From positions 233,755,991 through 233,803,406 of the forward strand of contig JBOZIK010000001.1 of NCBI GenBank assembly GCA_051453625.1: a DNA stretch of 47,416 bases, in the 5' to 3' direction. The position numbers and the translations under genes were made by a program. Shown here piece by piece: positions 10,523-21,085 of this stretch (its first letter is position 1; each line of letters begins with the position of its first letter). The stretch is from Welwitschia mirabilis (taxonomy: Eukaryota; Gnetophyta; Gnetopsida; Welwitschiales). A model generated the notes under the pieces. It had not been told where the DNA came from, did no database searches, and worked only from the letters and a program-made list of their open reading frames with translations.

Positions 10523-10610
10523 CAATGGATTCGATGATCCTCCTTATTCTCGATGACCTCCATCATCATGATAGTTCCACATCCTCTAACCCACATCAGC
10601 ATCTACAACA
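10523..10610 (+). repeat. Left copy of a sequence repeated across a gap
   Basis: These 88 bases reappear at 10714-10801 with about three substitutions, on the far side of a 100-N gap. Overlapping contig ends, two haplotypes or a true tandem duplication could explain it. Confidence 0.9.
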
Positions 10611-10710
10611 NNNNNNNNNNNNNNNNNNNNNNNNNNNNNNNNNNNNNNNNNNNNNNNNNNNNNNNNNNNNNNNNNNNNNNNNNNNNNNNNNNNNNNNNNN
10701 NNNNNNNNNN
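10611..10710. other. Assembly gap (100 N) with matching flanks
   Basis: Both sides carry the same 88-bp sequence, so the gap may not represent missing DNA. Confidence 0.99.
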
Positions 10711-10802
10711 CTACAATGGATTCGATGATTCTCCTTATTCTCGATGACCTTCATCATCATGACAGTTCCACATCCTCTAACCCACATCAGCATCTACAAC
10801 AG
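10711..10802 (+). repeat. Right copy of the gap-flanking duplicate
   Basis: Matches 10523-10610. The differences seen are transitions, for example GATGATC to GATGATT and GACCTCC to GACCTTC. Confidence 0.9.
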
Positions 10803-11130
10803 TAGTTCTAAGTTAGTAAATTTTTCTACTATTCACTTTACTAATGTATCATTCTATTTTTCAGGATTAGTAATGTTTAAAATAATTCTAGTTCCATCTA
10901 TTTTGTTTCTAGCATATGTGTAAATTTAATACAATAGTGAATACATGTTTTTACCTATTTTAAGTAGGAAATAGATCAGTAAATTTTACTTTCATTCCTG
11001 CATTTTACTTTATTGTGCTCTAGTGCTCTTTTTTATTTAAGCTCTTAAGTAATGATGAAATACCTTCATGCAAAATCTTAGGTATGGCTAATATTTTAAT
11101 TTCAGCATTTTGGAAAATGCCAAGTTTAAT
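10803..11130 (+). mobile_element. Non-coding 3' end of an LTR element, before its PPT
   Basis: AT-rich with no open frame. It runs into the PPT at 11131-11140, which fits the 3' untranslated part of an element with a long post-pol region. Confidence 0.35.
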
Positions 11131-11140
11131 ATGGGGGAGA
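11131..11140 (+). other. Polypurine tract
   Basis: ATGGGGGAGA is followed by GTTAAATATGC, the presumed start of an LTR whose terminal TG has changed. Confidence 0.5.
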
Positions 11141-13570
11141 GTTAAATATGCTTATAATTTATGAAAATTACATTTTATATTCTTATGAAGAAAAGTTTTA
11201 CTTAGTAAGTTGTTTTTCAAAGGTTGTTTGTTAAGAGAATTCTTTTCAAATCATGTTTTTCCATACCTAACTCTAATAATTATGAAATTTTGATAGAATA
11301 CAAGGTTATATCTTCATTAAATTTTGCACCACTTCTTTTGGATTCTTACTTAACCAAATTTAAATAGAGGATTATTGAATTAGAATGGTATGAATGGCTC
11401 ACTCTAAATGATAGCTTCTCTTTAGAACCTCTCTATGAATTTTACAAATGTTTAAGAATAAATGATGTTAAATAAGTGTTGGAAACGACCATGGAAAATA
11501 AGAAAATAGTAATTACCAGAAAAATATCAAAAAAAAATAAAATAATAAGTTCTAAGTTTATCCAACTTATTATTTAGAATTAGAACAAGAGAATATGAAA
11601 TTACTTCATGAGCTTCACCTTATGGAAGTAAAGTTGGGTTAAAAATTAGGGTTGGGCACGAAGAATTGGTCATGTTGGTAGCCTTGACTATTACTCGCAA
11701 AAATTATATGACTTCATTGATATATTTTAATAACATTTAGAAAGTATTATTTAATGAAATTTTGAAGGATGAATAAAGCTGAGCCGAATTTTTGATAATT
11801 GTAAAAGAGATATTAAATTATTAATAATTGAAGTTATTCAAAAAGGATTTAAAGCTCTTATTAGAGAATTGAAAATTCTTTTGAATGACAGAACAATAAA
11901 ATTTTGTAGAATGTTAGAAGAATGTAAGTCTAATGTAAAAGTTTTTGCAATGTTCTCTTAGATTTTCAATAGTTGTATTTTTTTAGGGATTGGATTCTAT
12001 AAAACATGACTATGTTGAGAGGTACTTTTTGGGATTTTTTCAAAACTAGAAAATAAAGATTCTTCTAAGGTGTACATAGTCCCCCTTGATCAAACTTTAA
12101 TAATAGAACTACAAATTCGAATATCTCTAGAGGTAAAACATTCACCCCAAAGTCCCTAAACAAAAATCCCTTTAGCTCTTAAAAGTAAAAGAGGAGAGCC
12201 AAAGTAGTCAAAGGCTCCTCCACTAGGAAAAGAGAAGGATAGAAAGGCAACTACTTCATAGTAGATAGAATAAAGATCATAGATGTAAGTAATCTTACTC
12301 TACATAAGGAACAGAGAAAAATTTTAGCTGCCTTGGAATAAAGAAAATAATCTACCCAATTATCTAGGAAGATGAAGGAATAATAATTCAGTGAAGAGCA
12401 GTCTTTTTTTTCCTCCAAAAGGAGAAAAGGAAAATGATTAGTCTCTCTTTTTTTCTCTCTTTTGTATATATTTACTTATTAAGGGACTAATAAAAACTTG
12501 ATCTTGTAGGAACTAATGATGATTAATTTTGATGTAAACTTTGCTTATCAATGAAATATCTTCATTTTCATAACTATGCATTTTAGATAAAAAGAGATGT
12601 TTTTCTTTATAAATGTACTCATTCATTAATAAGTTAGTTAGTTAATAGATTAGAGTATATATTTTTTATTAGTAAGCTATACATAAAAATGCCATTTGGC
12701 ATGAATATGAGAGATAAGGATAAGGTGGTGGAAAATCAGTAACAACTTGAACTATAAATCTATCTCTATGGAGCAAGAAAAGGAAATAGAAAAATAGATA
12801 AGGGTACAAGAAAGGGATCACCACCAAAGGTGGGGATATTTTTGACAAAAAGCTCTAGAAATAGAATCAACAAGAAGATCAAGAAGGGAAACTCTAGCTA
12901 CCCTACAAAGGACATAGTAGCATCTCTCAAACTCTAAAGTTTTACTTGAAAAGAAAAACACAAGCCTTAGTGCATCTTTATGTAACAATTTGTATTTCAA
13001 TATTAATATAAAAATCATATTTTAAGATCATTTTGTGCATGTTCTATTAATTGAAAAAGTAATACTATTTCTATTTTCTCTTATTTGTGCAGCTAAACAT
13101 AAGCTAGGATAATTAACAGTACTTAGAAATAAGTATTGTTCAGTGTCTCACCTAATTTCTATCATGTTTACTAATTTCTTCATTTCCTCCTATTTTAGTA
13201 TATGTACATAAATTAGTAGTAATAAACCAACATGATTAGTTTAAATAACTTCGTCATGATATTATCATGATGATGCATTTTGAAATAAATGATTAAATCT
13301 TAACTTCTTCTTTAGTAATCCTTTGATTATTTTTATTTAATGATGTGATCTTATTTATGTTAATAGTAGTATAGTTTCTAAAATTTTATAGTACTATTTT
13401 TTGTTATTTTGTAATATTTTCTACATTTATTCATCACATAATCATCCATCAATGTACTTTCTTATAAAAGAAAATTTTAATGTCAAAAAAAAAAAGGAAA
13501 AATAAAAGATCACTTTTTGAAATCTTGTTTTAATCTTGCTTTGATTTCCATCACTTGTTCTACCTTTACA
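11141..13570 (+). repeat. Candidate long LTR (about 2.4 kb) bounded by PPT and PBS
   Basis: The left edge is set by a PPT and the right edge by ...TTTACA followed two bases later by a tRNA-iMet-type PBS at 13573. Inside are promoter- and terminator-like AT stretches (TGTATATATTTA near 12455; TATCAATGAAATATC near 12548) but no open frame. A second copy was not found, so the assignment rests on the two edges only. The segment could be two truncated LTRs joined together. Confidence 0.4.
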
Positions 13571-13572
13571 AT

Positions 13573-13590
13573 TGGTATCATAGCTTAGGC
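13573..13590 (+). other. Primer-binding site (tRNA-iMet type)
   Basis: TGGTATCATAGCTTAGGC has its first eight bases exactly those of the plant tRNA-iMet PBS TGGTATCAGAGC. It is preceded by an LTR-like ACA end and a two-base spacer. Confidence 0.6.
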
Positions 13591-15056
13591 TTAAGTTCCT
13601 AATTCTTTTGGATGCTTGTTACTCCATTGCATGTCTATGTATGCTCTTGCATTTCCTTTTTACATGCTTGAACCTAGGATTTTACCATAGTTTTAATATT
13701 ATTTCAATGATTTCCTTACTTGTTTGTGTTATTCTTTTTATTTTTTTAGGGTTTTTAATTTTCAAACCTCTATTCTTGTTTTTTCATGCAAATTTTATGC
13801 TTTTCAGTCCAGTTATGGATTTTGAAGACATTCTTATTTTGTTTTGCATTAAAAGCATGACCTTTTTACAAATGTTCAGAGGCCTTTGCACTTAAACCTA
13901 ACATTTTTAGCTTTTGGCCACTTAGCTGAAGGTTGCTTGTAAGGCTTAAGGCTTTGTGTATTGGTCTTCTAGCTACTTCTATAGACTCTTTCACATAATG
14001 CAGCTTTACATGCTTGTCCTAGTAGTAATTTTTATATACTTATACATTTTGAAGGTGTTGTTTTCTAGTTTTCAAAGTGATAGTTTAGCTGTAAACGTGT
14101 TTTTTTTTTCTTTGTGTAAACTGATAACTTCAACATAAGCACTCATTATAGTTTTTGGCTAGTTTTAGCTATTTTTTGATCACATGAACATCATGTCAAT
14201 GGAGTTACATCACAACCTCCAACTTAACATCCATGTCTATGTTTAAAAGTAAACAAAATTCTAGGACTTACATCTCTCTATCACTTTAATCTAAAGATCA
14301 TAAACCAAAATAGTTCTTATCCATTTTGTAAATGAATGACTTTATGATCTCATTTATTAATAGATGTTTTAAGTCATCATGATTTTAGAGTGGGCGTCGT
14401 AAGGAATGGCTAAATTAAAATAACTTTGTAAAAATAGCACTCTAAATTCCCTTATGGAACATCACATATCAACTTAGTATCATTGAGTTATCCTAAATCA
14501 CTTTAATCATCTACTAAAACACCATTTGAAACATCACGTCTAGCTTTCATAGCTCATGTACAACACAAATAGCTCCATGAACTTTTTGCTCTTTAAAGTC
14601 TAAGAGTAGCAACATTCATGCTAAATCCTTTAAATACCTCAATGAATTTGTATTAATATAATGAACATTTTTAAGTGCATCTCCACCATCTTTTCCTTTT
14701 TTGCATTCAAATTTAAGGCCATATATTATAGCATTTCTTGAAACAGCATTGCTTCTTCTACATTGTTAGTTACACTTTTAATAGTCATTTTTACATCAAA
14801 TCCATGTGAAATGCCTTAAATCCAAGCTACTTACTATTTTAACTATTTTCATGATGTAGAAAATTGATAACATTTTGTCTTTTTTTTAAGATTGACATTA
14901 GTTACAATGCTGAGAGTAGTCTATGTTTAATTATATGTAACTACTAAAATTCTGAGAAGTGTGAGAGTGGACTTTCAAAATCATTTTGAACTTTTCTAGA
15001 AATGGTCTCTTTAGCTTGAAGATAATAGTGTAGCATTTCCCTTGTTATAAATGCAT
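13591..15056. other. Unassigned region after the PBS, no genes
   Basis: T-rich on the plus strand, so some frames stay open for 60-95 codons as hydrophobic, Phe/Leu/Ile-rich translations (13608-13895, 13956-14138). These show no domain, conserved motif or partner elsewhere and look like chance frames. No gag was recognised where the position would predict one. Confidence 0.45.
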
Positions 15057-15435
15057 CCAATAAGTGGCCGACTTGTCGCATTTAACATATGGTTTAAAGT
15101 GTTTTTTCAAGCCTTTTTTATAAGGTTAGTACTCAAACTAACCACTTTTCATATAAAGGACTAAATATAAAGAATTAAGAAAATTTTGAATCAAAACTAA
15201 GTAATTATGAGGAAAGCACGTGGAATGTGGTAGGGGTATAGGAGATATGTGGTAGTAAAATAGTGGTGATGTTGAAGACACATGGTGATAGCACTAATTG
15301 GTAAAGGCATCATGATTCAAAGACTAAGCATTAAACTCATCAGGGTAAACTCCATCTAACACAAGAAGATGAAGATTCCACCTAATGCTATAAGATGAGG
15401 AATCTTATCCATCTTACCCAGGCTATATGACAAAA
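15057..15435 (+). repeat. Fragment of Athila-like LTR (copy A)
   Basis: Colinear with 41417-41815: AATAAGTGGCCGACTTGTCGC here matches GATAAGCCACCAACTTGTCAC there. The blocks ACACATGGTGATAG, GGCATCATGAT, GATTCCACCT and GATGAGGAATCTTAT follow in the same order. The terminal TG and PPT are missing on the left, and homology stops near 15435. The copy at 41417 is intact at its left edge. Confidence 0.8.
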
Positions 15436-15550
15436 AGGTTTTTAATCTATACTTTTCTTTTTAGGTAATTAGCATGATCATCATACTTTTCTCCTTTATC
15501 TTTCTTTTTCTCACCTAATTCCATGGATAAAAACAACACTATGAGAAATT
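15436..15550. other. Short spacer between LTR fragment and copia element
   Basis: AT- and pyrimidine-rich with no feature. The TTTGAGAAA-like purines just before 15551 align with the PPT context of the copia 3' LTR, which may be coincidental. Confidence 0.4.
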
Positions 15551-15739
15551 TGCTAAAATTTGTATACACATTGTGGTCTCATACCTTAGGATATGTGAAA
15601 ATCCTAGTGAAATCCTAATGGTATGCTTTCCTTTATAAGTAAACTCTTTAATGAAATAAGAATGGAGAAAGATTTTAGAAAATAGAATTTCAATTTGGAA
15701 AAATATTGCACATCTTTCTTGTTCTTCTTTTTCTTAATA
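15551..15739 (+). repeat. Copia 5' LTR
   Basis: Starts TGCTAAAATTTGTATAC and aligns throughout with 25061-25229: TACCTTAGGATATGTG here against TACCTAGGGATATGTT, then CCTAATGGTATG, GAATGGAGAAA and AATATTGCACATCT. The end TTCTTAATAA matches TTCCCAACAA of the 3' LTR, with every difference C-to-T. A TATA-like TTATAAGTAA sits near 15634. Confidence 0.8.
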
Positions 15740-15740
15740 A

Positions 15741-15752
15741 TCAATATCCTAG
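15741..15752 (+). other. Decayed primer-binding site of the copia element
   Basis: TCAATATCCTAG directly follows the 5' LTR. Against TTGGTATCAGAG (tRNA-iMet type) it keeps seven positions, with three transitions and two other changes. Position is the main support. Confidence 0.35.
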
Positions 15753-16742
15753 TTTTAAAGGAGATCTTATAGAGCTCTCTTTTGAGTTTTTTAAGCCCTT
15801 TTCTATAGCTTCTTGGACTTCTCTTAGCCATTTTTTTCTTGCTTTTAGCATCTTTCTCCTATTTTCCATTTTTTTGAATTTTTTAGAAAATACAATTTCT
15901 TTTAAGGAGCTTTTTTTTATTAAGGGGGTATTTTTTTAGAAGGGTTGTAGTTTTTTCTTTAAGCAAATAATTTTTTTGGGGGAGCAACTATTTTTTAAAG
16001 GAGGCATGTATTTTCTTTTTTTTTAAAGAAAAACTAAGATTTTTAAAATACTTTTTAAAGGTTTTTTTAAAAAAAGTAGTTTTAGTTTGAAAATTATTTT
16101 TGTGTTAAGGAAAACATAATTTTTTTCACATTTTTATTTAAAAAAATTATACTTTTGTGTGGTAGGTTTCTGTACATCAAGTATCATCTAACCTCCTGCT
16201 ACCAACCTTCCATTACCAACTATAGCTGAGTCGCATCACTATGTTACCTATAGTCGCATCACTAATCGTAGATCCACTTGTACTATATCTTGCTATGTTC
16301 CACTCTGTCTATGTTTCTTTTTCACTTCCTACTATGTATTTGCCTACATAATATTTTCTTTTACTTAGAGAATGTGTAGTAGCTATAGCCTACTTTGTAT
16401 CTGATTTTTCACAGACCACCTGCTGCATTTCTTTACTCTCTATAGCTTGCTTGTTATCACTAGCTATGTCTCTCACTATCTCCACTAGACAATATAGTAA
16501 AGTCTAGCATAGTCCACTCTATGTTACTTACTTGCACTGATTTTCCTTATTCACATTGACCCCAGCTTCCTCCTTCTTACATTCACACTGCTCTGTTTAT
16601 GCCTACATTAATGTTGCTCAATACTTCTTTATTCAGTGTAAATTTTTTAATTCATAGACTAATTGAATCTCTACTTAGTGCAATTTTTTAACTATAGTTA
16701 TTCAAAAACTACCTCCATATTCTTACTTTCATTATAGGTTTT
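15753..16742 (+). mobile_element. Copia leader, first part: T-tract array then C-richer tract
   Basis: 15753-16150 is extremely T-rich on the plus strand and includes a 20-bp-periodic T-tract array at 15891-16030. From about 16155 to 16740 the composition changes to short C- and T-rich words (CTACTATG, TTGCTATGTTCCACTCT, TCGCATCACTA repeated at 16232 and 16252). This is richer in GC than anything nearby. No frame is coding-like. Confidence 0.5.
15891..16030 (+). repeat. T-tract array with exact 20-bp spacing
   Basis: Runs of four to eight T start at 15911, 15931, 15951, 15971, 15991 and 16011. Each is followed by a purine-rich half (AAGGGGGTA, AGAAGGGTTGTAG, GGGGGAGCAACTA, AAAGGAGGCATGTA) that usually ends in TA or AG. 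A further weaker unit lies at 15891-15910. Spacing of T-tracts by two helical turns is the arrangement known to bend DNA. Confidence 0.8.
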
Positions 16743-17429
16743 NNNNNNNNNNNNNNNNNNNNNNNNNNNNNNNNNNNNNNNNNNNNNNNNNNNNNNNNNN
16801 NNNNNNNNNNNNNNNNNNNNNNNNNNNNNNNNNNNNNNNNNNNNNNNNNNNNNNNNNNNNNNNNNNNNNNNNNNNNNNNNNNNNNNNNNNNNNNNNNNNN
16901 NNNNNNNNNNNNNNNNNNNNNNNNNNNNNNNNNNNNNNNNNNNNNNNNNNNNNNNNNNNNNNNNNNNNNNNNNNNNNNNNNNNNNNNNNNNNNNNNNNNN
17001 NNNNNNNNNNNNNNNNNNNNNNNNNNNNNNNNNNNNNNNNNNNNNNNNNNNNNNNNNNNNNNNNNNNNNNNNNNNNNNNNNNNNNNNNNNNNNNNNNNNN
17101 NNNNNNNNNNNNNNNNNNNNNNNNNNNNNNNNNNNNNNNNNNNNNNNNNNNNNNNNNNNNNNNNNNNNNNNNNNNNNNNNNNNNNNNNNNNNNNNNNNNN
17201 NNNNNNNNNNNNNNNNNNNNNNNNNNNNNNNNNNNNNNNNNNNNNNNNNNNNNNNNNNNNNNNNNNNNNNNNNNNNNNNNNNNNNNNNNNNNNNNNNNNN
17301 NNNNNNNNNNNNNNNNNNNNNNNNNNNNNNNNNNNNNNNNNNNNNNNNNNNNNNNNNNNNNNNNNNNNNNNNNNNNNNNNNNNNNNNNNNNNNNNNNNNN
17401 NNNNNNNNNNNNNNNNNNNNNNNNNNNNN
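16743..17429. other. Assembly gap (687 N)
   Basis: Estimated gap inside the copia leader. The flanks do not match. Confidence 0.99.
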
Positions 17430-17781
17430 TTTAGTAAAGGATCACTTAAGATTCATTGTGATATGTTGGCGTTAGGCTTAGTAGCGTTCTACCTCACTCC
17501 ATCATCATGCTTGTCTATCATTATTCCATCTACTCAGTAGCTCTTCTTCCTACTCATTAATGTCAATTTGTAGTATCTTCTTTACATCGACATTACCAAT
17601 GATGCCACCTGTAGCCATGCCTCCATCACACTGTTCATACTTACGTCCCATCTGCCTTATAGCTCGTAGTGCTCTAACCTATAAATTATATCAAGTCCAT
17701 GGTAGCTTAAGTAGCCCTCACTCTTTTTCTATTTTTTATTTCTTTTTTAGGCACCAACATAGTATTGGTGTAATGGCAAGA
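17430..17781 (+). mobile_element. Copia leader, middle part
   Basis: It continues the C/T-rich composition (CTCACTCCATCATCATGC, TACTCAGTAGCTC). It stays open in one frame from 17560 towards the gap as a Ser/Pro-rich translation that I do not recognise. It ends in the first, truncated copy of a tRNA-like A-box (17765-17781). Confidence 0.4.
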
Positions 17782-17881
17782 NNNNNNNNNNNNNNNNNNN
17801 NNNNNNNNNNNNNNNNNNNNNNNNNNNNNNNNNNNNNNNNNNNNNNNNNNNNNNNNNNNNNNNNNNNNNNNNNNNNNNNNN
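17782..17881. other. Assembly gap (100 N) with matching flanks
   Basis: TTGGTGTAATGGCAAGA is present on both edges (17765-17781 and 17882-17898), so the two contig ends may simply overlap. Confidence 0.99.
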
Positions 17882-17940
17882 TTGGTGTAATGGCAAGATA
17901 CAGTCCCTCTTAAAGAGGAAGTTCATGATTTGATTTCAAG
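17882..17940 (+). ncRNA. tRNA-like segment (SINE head or tRNA pseudogene)
   Basis: TTGGTGTAATGGCAAGA resembles a pol III A-box/D-arm. CCTCTTAAAGAGG follows where the anticodon arm would be, as a short palindrome. GATTTGATTTC at 17927-17937 sits where a B-box (GGTTCGANTCC) is expected, with C-to-T and G-to-A type differences. No acceptor stem closes around it, so it is not a functional tRNA. A tRNA-derived SINE inserted in the copia leader is the likeliest reading. It could also be a chance resemblance. Confidence 0.4.
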
Positions 17941-19507
17941 CAAACGCAAAATCTACTATTTTAAAATTCTTATTCCTTAATTTTCAATTTTGCAAACATG
18001 TAGCTCTTATGAGTCATTACTCAACCATAGTATACCTATTCACACTTGCATTTAGCTAAGCCATTACTTAATTGTTAGCCATGTTTTATGCACCTAGGGT
18101 AGTATTTTAGCCTTTTTTTTAAGGCTATTTTTTTAAAGTTTTTTAAGTTTTTTTGGGCATTTTTTACTTTTGCAAACTTCAAACTCAGTCTTTTAAGCAA
18201 TTTTTTAAAGGTGTTTGGGAATTTTTATGATTATTGTAAGTTCTTAATCTTGTTTTAACTCTCATAAAATTTGGAATGTAGAGTAAGATCCACGTGATTT
18301 AATTTTTTCTCACTTAGACTGATTTTTGTTATTTGGATAGATTAATCTAAGTTTAGGATGTTGAGCAAGATTTACTTAGCTTAACTATATTGAGTCAAAC
18401 CTTATCTTTATGTGTATTTTTGGTGTTTTTCCTTTACTTTTTTTATAGTTTATTTTTGTGATTAAGGTTTTAAAATTTGAAATTAGATTCATCATAAACA
18501 TATTACATTTTTTACTAGTAATAAGTCTTAGTTAATAGCTGGCATGGAGAGTTTTACGTAGAGATCTGTGTCAGGGTATGCTACCCTCTAAGGTTGTTGT
18601 GTAGTCTTTAACTACCTTAACGATGAAGTTTAGATTATGTAGAGAGCCATATCTCTCTTAAGCAAAAATTTCTTAGGTTTCCCAACATCTAGATTCCTAG
18701 ATACACCTTAGCAATCAAAGGTATATTAGATGAAGATCGTAGGCATAGTGGTAGGTCTACTTGGATTTCATAACCAAGTCAATAGAAAGGCATAAGTATA
18801 ACTAAGTCTAAAATTTATTAAGTCTAAAGTATAAGTATATTGTGGACATTGCATGGTACTCTTTCTTAAAGGGGGTATATAGCTAAGGTAATCAAAACTA
18901 GTTAACAACTTGGATGCCCCACTTAGGTGATTCACATTTTGTCTTTTTACTCCCTTAAGAGATAAGGACACCACCCTTAGAAAGGATGTGATCACTACTC
19001 AGATTTGGGAGTAGACTTTAAAATTAACAAATCTACATTTTCATCAACTAATAATTAAATTAGGCTCATTGCATTAAAATCTACCTCATCCACATTAAGA
19101 CATTTTTAACAAAGTACCTTTATTTGTTCTTGTGCACATAGGATTTTCACTAGTTGGTAAGGATTCATCTTAATTGTCACACAATGTGGTTTAGATAGAT
19201 CACTTGGATTTTTTGGCTTGATTCCCTTTTGTTGTAATAATACTTCTCCATCATGACTTTTTTTCCTCTTTTTTTTCTTTCATTGCATTGTAACTTGGAT
19301 AAATCAATTGAACTTATGAAAGAGAGCAAGATCCATTTTCCTTTGACTATATCATTATCTTCATTTTTTTTCTTTTTTATGTTTTAATAAGATTTTTTTA
19401 TGTGTCAAATAGATTGATTTCAGTAGTGAATGTGAGCAATATCCCTCTAGATATTGACTTTACCTCATAACTTATCAAAACTATTCTCTTTCTTCTTATA
19501 ATTTATC
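17941..19507 (+). mobile_element. Copia leader, gag-proximal part with a reiterated motif
   Basis: From about 18090 it is colinear with 42740-44123, the leader of the second copy. Shared blocks include GGATTTCAT...AAGTC, GAGGCATAAGTATAA-like and GTGATCACTA. Variants of GATGTGAGCAAGATCC recur at 18273, 18357, 19308 and 19428, in the fuller copies preceded by a TTGGATAGATCACTT-like half. No open frame is shared by the two copies, so it is a structured but apparently non-coding leader. Confidence 0.65.
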
Positions 19508-20430
19508 ATGGCTTCTATACCACAAGGTAAATTCCAGATTTTATTAGATAGCTTTATGTCAGTATTGACTACATGAACTATAACCAAGCTTAGGATAACT
19601 TTACATGATCATTAAACTTAGGAGGAATGGAATGAATATTTCATGTATAAAATGCACATTTATGAATTTTATATAGATTTTTTTCAATAAAATGCATATT
19701 TCTCTTTAGGATGCAAATGAAGAAAATGTATGGGTAGTGATCGATAGCAAGCTCATAGAGATAATGTTAAAATCAGTGGCTACTCTACATAAAAATTTGG
19801 TTGATAGAAGAAAGTCAAGTTATGCTAATTATTATAATTTGCAAGATTTATTATGAGAAACTTAAAATGTATCATCTCATAGCTTAGATGATAGATATTA
19901 AGAAAAAAGTTGCTAAGTTAAACCTAAAAAATCAAGTATGCATTCATTATGTCAACTTAGTTTGTTGTTATTTATAGAATTCATCTCTTCATAGCTATAT
20001 TTTATCTCTTCATGGAAGTAAGAAACTACTCAATATAAACTTTGACATGCTTAGTAAGAATCTTATTACTAAAGAAGTGTAATTTAACTTTACAAGCTCT
20101 TCATGATTTGATATAGCATTCAAAATTTCTTATTCTCATAGAGCTTCTCATCAACATAAGCAGTCTATTAGTACCTCCCATCTACAAAAGGAATTACATC
20201 CTGATAAGAATAAGGATTTATAAAAATAGTAATCTAAGAAGCCTAATCAAACTCAACTAAATAAGAATCAAGTTTAAGATACTGCTAACCCAAATAAGAA
20301 TAAATTTTTAGTGCTCCTAATGTGCAAGATAAGATCATATCATAGACTTCTATAGGATATCTTAATACAAGATAAAATCTACACTTAATGCAAATGTAGT
20401 TAGTAAAAAATCTAATTCCCTTAATGCTAT
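19508..20430 (+). pseudogene. gag: Copia gag relic
   Basis: ATG at 19508 opens MASIPQGKFQILLDSF and a stop follows within about 25 codons. Further gag-like pieces continue in shifting frames. The best are a helical stretch ending KVAELNLKNQVC near 19910 and NFDMLSKNLITKE near 20040-20080, which occupy the place of the LPPSYD...NFVTKEE region of copia gag. Around 20310-20370 a short Cys/His cluster (CAR.DHIIDFY) is what remains of the CCHC zinc knuckle. In an active element gag packages RNA into particles. The homologous relic at 44124-44940 aligns over the same pieces, which supports the call. Multiple stops make it non-functional. Confidence 0.7.
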
Positions 20431-20440
20431 TGAAAATTTT

Positions 20441-20745
20441 ATGTTAAATGAAGTTTTTAACAACTTTGACTTTGTGGATATAAGTAAGTACATATGTAAT
20501 GACAAAACATGGATTCTTAACACAGGCACTACTTGTCACATGACTTATTGGCATGATTATTTTAATGACTTCATTAAAGCACCAAGTCAAGATCATCTGG
20601 TAGATAAAACTCTAGTTCTAGTGAAATTCTATGGTTTAATTATCTTTAACTTGACATCGCTCTCTCTATAGACTATTTCTTATGTTTTGTATGTACCTTC
20701 CTTAAGGTTACATCTTCCATCACTTTCCACTCTTATGCAAGAAGA
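20441..20745 (+). pseudogene. Copia protease relic
   Basis: The open frame 20441-20671 contains WILNTGTTCHMT (20510-20545) followed by DYFNDF. This is the aspartic-protease active-site region of copia polyproteins, normally WI.D(S/T)G...HMT. The catalytic Asp is replaced by Asn (codon AAC), a single G-to-A change. After a stop, YVLYVPSLRLHL continues the family's NVLYVPSLK.NL motif to about 20720. The protease would cleave the Gag-Pol polyprotein, and this copy could not. Confidence 0.8.
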
Positions 20746-21085
20746 TCACTTAATTTTTATGATGAAGTACTTAGTATATATTTATGATGGAAATCAAGAA
20801 TTTGATAAAAGACTACATGGATGAAAAGATCATTTATCTTCATGGTTATATCAAAATGTGAAAAATTATTTACACAATTTCTTAGAATGAAATCTCTCCC
20901 TTGCTTCTATGGGATGCTTGACTAAGATATTCTACTTCTCACATGATGAATGTGATACATGAGTATAGCCACCAGCTTTTTCTATCTATTCCATGGAATT
21001 TTCTTTATTATGAAGTATGTTTAATAGATAAAGAAACTTGATAGTAATTTATACTAAGTAAGTGTCATGTCAATTGAAAGCTTTT
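20746..21085 (+). pseudogene. GAG-pre-integrase region relic
   Basis: It lies between the protease and integrase relics. Translation is broken in all frames. Short pieces around 20890-21010 (a Cys, then an AFSIYSMEF-like stretch) lie where the H..LGH...C..C zinc-binding N-terminus of integrase should be. The call rests mainly on position. Confidence 0.45.

Noticed and set aside
13608-14138. Two hydrophobic frames that could suggest membrane proteins
   Set aside because: T-rich DNA gives Phe/Leu/Ile-rich translations by chance. No motif, partner copy or start context supports them.
15604-15939. Overlapping Lys-rich (minus) and Phe-rich (plus) frames
   Set aside because: They mirror the T-tract composition of the copia leader and overlap the LTR.
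17882-17940. Functional tRNA gene
   Set aside because: No closing acceptor stem, and the T-arm and B-box are degraded. Kept only as tRNA-like.
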